DNA from: Psychroflexus sediminis
Lineage (GTDB): Bacteria > Bacteroidota > Bacteroidia > Flavobacteriales > Flavobacteriaceae
Length of the DNA stretch: 64,000 nucleotides
NCBI RefSeq assembly: GCF_900099815.1
Contig: NZ_FNCW01000004.1
Location: forward strand, 124,001-188,000
Direction of reading: 5' to 3'
The notes beneath the pieces are model-generated. The model saw only the letters and a list, made by a program, of their open reading frames with translations. It did not search any database and was not told the origin of the DNA. The translations under genes and the position numbers were made by a program. Of this stretch, positions 61,180 through 64,000 are shown piece by piece. Position 1 is the stretch's first letter; each line of letters begins with the position of its first letter.

Positions 61180-61971
61180 ATGAATGTCGTATTACTATCT
61201 GATTTTTCAACATTATCCACTCATATGCTGGATTATGCTGCAATGCTATTCAAAAATCAGGAAGTAAACTTCACCGTTTTACATGTAAAATCACCTTGCC
61301 TGAAAGAAGGTTGTCGTGGAAAATGCAGCCTTGTTTTTGATAAAAAACTGAAAAAAAATCAGCAAACCTTAATGAATCACGGCTTTGATAAAGAACGTAT
61401 TCAAACCTTATTTATCGAGGGTTCATTCATAGAGAGCATTCGACATGTTATTGTCGAAAACAAAATAGATATGATCATGCTTGGAAATTCTAGCAGAGAG
61501 GTCTTCGAAACAGGATTGTTTTTTGATAAAAAAACCCTGGAAATTATCACAAAGGTAAAATGCTCTGTGATCTTAATTCCAGAGCAAGCGCGTTTGAAAG
61601 TGCCAAAGACAGTACTGTTACCTACAGATTTTTCCATCACTTCAGATTACAGTATCTTCAATATCCTGACTTCTCTTGCTTTTGTCAAACAAGCAGAGCT
61701 TTCTCTTCTCCCTACAGGGCTAAACAAAGCATTAGGACCAAATAGAAGACACGCTAAAGCTTTGATTTCTGAGGCGGTAAATTCACTTGAATTTAAAAGT
61801 GTAAAAGAAATTAAGCTTTCTTCAAAAGCAGCTTTTATCAATGAGTTTGATCTCGTTATGGTAATGGCAAAAAATTTAAGTATTTTTCAGAATTTATTCA
61901 GCACCTCCCCTGCTTCGCTATACATACCCGAAGTCCCAATCCTTTTCCTGCACGATACAAGGAAGTTGTAA
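61180..61971 (+). CDS. Universal stress protein, UspA-type tandem domain
   Basis: 263 residues. N-terminal Usp domain (MNVVLLSDFSTLSTHMLDYAAML, then DMIMLGNSSREVFETGLFF, CSVILIPEQAR) and a shorter second one from about 140 (PKTVLLPTDFSITSDYSIFN ... LYIPEVPILFLHD). The ATP-type GxxG-x9-GS loop is not intact. A CLKEGCRGKC segment (C-x4-C-x3-C, near 46-55) is unusual. It follows the receiver-CRP gene by 96 bases with an FNR-like promoter. Confidence 0.82.
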   Translation: MNVVLLSDFSTLSTHMLDYAAMLFKNQEVNFTVLHVKSPCLKEGCRGKCSLVFDKKLKKNQQTLMNHGFDKERIQTLFIEGSFIESIRHVIVENKIDMIMLGNSSREVFETGLFFDKKTLEIITKVKCSVILIPEQARLKVPKTVLLPTDFSITSDYSIFNILTSLAFVKQAELSLLPTGLNKALGPNRRHAKALISEAVNSLEFKSVKEIKLSSKAAFINEFDLVMVMAKNLSIFQNLFSTSPASLYIPEVPILFLHDTRKL

Positions 61972-62027
61972 AAGAAGATGTTTTGTTAGAAGTTTTTATG
62001 TAATTTCAAGCTTCCAACCCAACTGGA

Positions 62028-63479
62028 ATGAAAACATTTTTTAGATATACTTTTATTCTCATGTTGTGCCTTCTTTTGGGTATTATTATTTCTAACTTTT
62101 TCGTCTCAAAAAAAATAAAAATACTTATTTCAGAAGAAACCGCTCTCTCCTACTCAAGTCTAAGCGTAAATATATTCACAGGAAATTTAACTTTAAAACA
62201 AGTCAGATTTAATGAAGCCGGTCAGGAAATCAGGATTGAAAAAATCCGTCTCAACGCAGAAATTATTCCTTATATAACTGAAGGAAAAATCAGTATTGAA
62301 AGCATCGAGACCAAAGGCTTGAATTTGAAAATTTATGCGGATTCAAGTTTAGAAAACAGAACATTTAAGAAAAGTATCCTTCTCAATATCGGAAGACTTC
62401 ATTTAGAAGATTCAAAAATAACAGTTGAAAATGATGGTCAAACAAAGTTTGAAATAGCTCAACTCAATCTAAAAGCGGAGAATATCAAATGGCCCCTCGA
62501 TAAAACTTATGAATGGCTTAGCAATGAAAGTTTAGAAATAGAGGCGAAAAATTTGAAATACAGCATAGATACTCTGCATGATTTCAAAACTGAATCTTTG
62601 GATTTTTCAAACAAATCCCTCAGATTATCCGAGGTTTCGGTAGAGCCTAAATTTACCAAATCAGAATATATCCATCATATTCAAACCGAAAAGGATTGGA
62701 TGAATTTGAAGTCTAAATTCTTAAAAATCTCCGGGATTGAGCTTCTTGAAAAAGAGGACTTGCTTTATGTTTTCTCCGATAAAATTCAGGTTGACACTAC
62801 CGATTTTCATATTTACAGAGACAAAACCATTGCAGACGACACATCATATAAGCCCTTGTACAGTCAAGCCCTAAGAGATCTTGACTTTCAACTTAAGGTA
62901 GATTCATTATTATTCTCTGAACTCGACCTTACCTATCAGGAATTAGTAGATCAACGAAAAAAACCCGGAGAAATCAAATTCAATTCCATTCATGGGCATA
63001 TTTCAAATATTCACAACTCCCTGAATGCAAAGCAACCAGATATAAAAGTTGCCGCTAAAGCAAAATTTTCTCAGAATTCTGAAATTTTATTTCATTTGAA
63101 TTTTGTCCCAGATCATGAGCAGTTTTATGTCTCTACCTATTTGGCCCAAATAGAAGATAATTCTATCAATAGTTTTTTTGGGCCTAATATGCAAATGGAA
63201 TTGGATGGTAAAATAAAAGAAATTAGAACGGCAATCTATGGTAATAATACGGAAATGAATGGAGAGTTCAGCATGGCTTATGATAAGTTGAAACTGGATA
63301 TTCTCAATAAAAATGGTTCTAAAAACAGCTTTGCAAGTTTACTGAGTAATGCTTTGATTAAAAATAAAAATGTCGATAAAACTCATACATTATCAGATAT
63401 TGAAAGAAATAACACAAAATCATTTTGGAATTATGTGATGATATTTCACTCCCAGGGTTTAAAAAATTCATTATTATAA
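62028..63479 (+). CDS. AsmA/DUF748-like protein with N-terminal membrane anchor
   Basis: 483 residues: one membrane helix (about 7-27) and then a long beta-rich body with repeated strands (LSVNIFTGNLTLKQVRFNEAG, KISIESIETKGLNLKIYAD, SILLNIGRLHLEDSKITVEN) like the repeating groove of AsmA-type envelope proteins that handle lipids. The family is suggested by pattern only. It begins 56 bases after the Usp gene and converges on the last gene. Confidence 0.6.
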   Translation: MKTFFRYTFILMLCLLLGIIISNFFVSKKIKILISEETALSYSSLSVNIFTGNLTLKQVRFNEAGQEIRIEKIRLNAEIIPYITEGKISIESIETKGLNLKIYADSSLENRTFKKSILLNIGRLHLEDSKITVENDGQTKFEIAQLNLKAENIKWPLDKTYEWLSNESLEIEAKNLKYSIDTLHDFKTESLDFSNKSLRLSEVSVEPKFTKSEYIHHIQTEKDWMNLKSKFLKISGIELLEKEDLLYVFSDKIQVDTTDFHIYRDKTIADDTSYKPLYSQALRDLDFQLKVDSLLFSELDLTYQELVDQRKKPGEIKFNSIHGHISNIHNSLNAKQPDIKVAAKAKFSQNSEILFHLNFVPDHEQFYVSTYLAQIEDNSINSFFGPNMQMELDGKIKEIRTAIYGNNTEMNGEFSMAYDKLKLDILNKNGSKNSFASLLSNALIKNKNVDKTHTLSDIERNNTKSFWNYVMIFHSQGLKNSLL

Positions 63480-63480
63480 T

Positions 63481-64000
63481 TTAAATCTTAAAGGTGATGA
63501 TTGGTTTTTTCATATGATTGATCACATCTTCTGCCAGACTACCGCTCATAAAGTGAGAAATTCCCTTTCTTCCATGAGTTCCTATTCCAACTAAATCAGC
63601 ACTCACCTTAAAGGCAAAATTCCGAATTCCTAGCTCAATAGTTGCGTCATTATAAATATGAAATTGGGAAGGATTGAACTCTATGTTTTTTGTAAAATCA
63701 TTAAAGAGTGTATCTAGCTCTGCTGTAGTCTTAAACTTGTGAGGCGTGTTGATATAAACGAGTTGAAGCTCAACTCCAAGAAGTTCTGAGAAATTCAAAG
63801 CCTCCCTGAAAGCTTTCCTGCTACTTGTAGAAAGATTGGAAACAAAGATAAAAGTATCTATTTTGAAAACAGGTAATTCTTCTTTAATCACTAAAACTGG
63901 TATCTGAGAAAAGCGAACCACTTTTTCTGTGTTGGAACCTATAAATATTTCCTGTAAGCCATCAGAACCATTGGAACCCATGACAATAAGATCACATTTA
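63481..64000 (-). CDS. Universal stress protein, 5' end outside window
   Basis: The frame is open to the window end; residues before the internal Met read KCDLIV, so the true N-terminus lies beyond. The first visible Usp domain ends in DLIVMGSNGSDGLQEIFIGSNTEKVVRFSQIPVLVI, with the complete ATP-binding G-x2-G-x9-GS(N) motif. A second domain has DLVGIGTHGRKGISHFMSGSLAEDVINHMKKPIITF, also intact. So this is a tandem Usp protein, a likely ATP binder, unlike the one at 61180. Confidence 0.9.
   Translation of the reverse strand, partial: KCDLIVMGSNGSDGLQEIFIGSNTEKVVRFSQIPVLVIKEELPVFKIDTFIFVSNLSTSSRKAFREALNFSELLGVELQLVYINTPHKFKTTAELDTLFNDFTKNIEFNPSQFHIYNDATIELGIRNFAFKVSADLVGIGTHGRKGISHFMSGSLAEDVINHMKKPIITFKI

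Overview
The window is 64 kb of an AT-rich chromosome from a member of the Bacteroidota, most likely a Flavobacteriaceae species. The evidence is the gene content: Na+-NQR with a small extra open frame and ApbE, DUF5103, GSCFA, GxxExxY, S23-type four-helix-bundle genes, an E1 alpha/beta fusion and SusC/CarboxypepD-type barrels. Recurrent TAnnTTTG promoter elements, typical of Bacteroidota, and some TTG starts support this. No phage, insertion sequence, CRISPR array or rRNA was seen. No gene-free stretch exceeds 300 bases.

Layout. 1-9.1 kb: end of a GT2 glycosyltransferase, a 2-oxoacid dehydrogenase E2, a Ca-repeat lipoprotein, S4 and phosphoribosyltransferase genes, shikimate kinase, two identical tRNA-Lys and one tRNA-Leu, an SDR, a methyltransferase and ApbE. 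9.1-15.1 kb: the complete nqrABCDEF operon (minus strand), with ApbE downstream to flavinylate NqrB/NqrC. 15.2-24 kb: DUF5103, pruA, rsmG, a membrane fatty acid desaturase, an aminotransferase, MscS, a flavin reductase and a sterol-desaturase-type hydroxylase. 24.1-42.4 kb: one long minus-strand phenylacetyl-CoA catabolic cluster (paaE-A-B-C-D, paaG, hydroxyacyl-CoA dehydrogenase, thioesterase, thiolase, paaZ, a crotonase, paaY) ending in an E2 and a fused E1. PaaK is not in the window. 42.5-49 kb: nitroreductase, DegT aminotransferase, sugar transferase, then a TetR regulator (probably PaaR-like), GSCFA and alaS. 49-58.2 kb: M23 peptidase, MerR, LemA and two TPM-domain genes, an outer-membrane barrel, and the GTPases Der and Era. 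58.2-64 kb: a sensory locus.

Two themes stand out. First, the paa cluster is riddled with small inserts: three four-helix-bundle genes (one frameshifted) between inverted repeats, a MazF-type toxin-antitoxin pair, a GxxExxY gene with its own repeats, a stub of a second thiolase C-terminus, and short GC-rich palindromic elements. Two of those elements are inserted in frame inside coding sequence, one of them next to the thiamine-diphosphate motif of E1. Second, at 58.8-61.2 kb a soluble PAS histidine kinase carries the His and Arg spacing of the FixL heme pocket. It overlaps a receiver-CRP/FNR fusion regulator, and an FNR-like box sits about 42 bases before the predicted start of transcription of the following universal stress gene. 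This reads as a compact oxygen or redox circuit combining FixL-, FixJ- and FNR-like roles.

All family assignments come from motif recognition by eye. Promoter calls rest on the TAnnTTTG consensus and are tentative.
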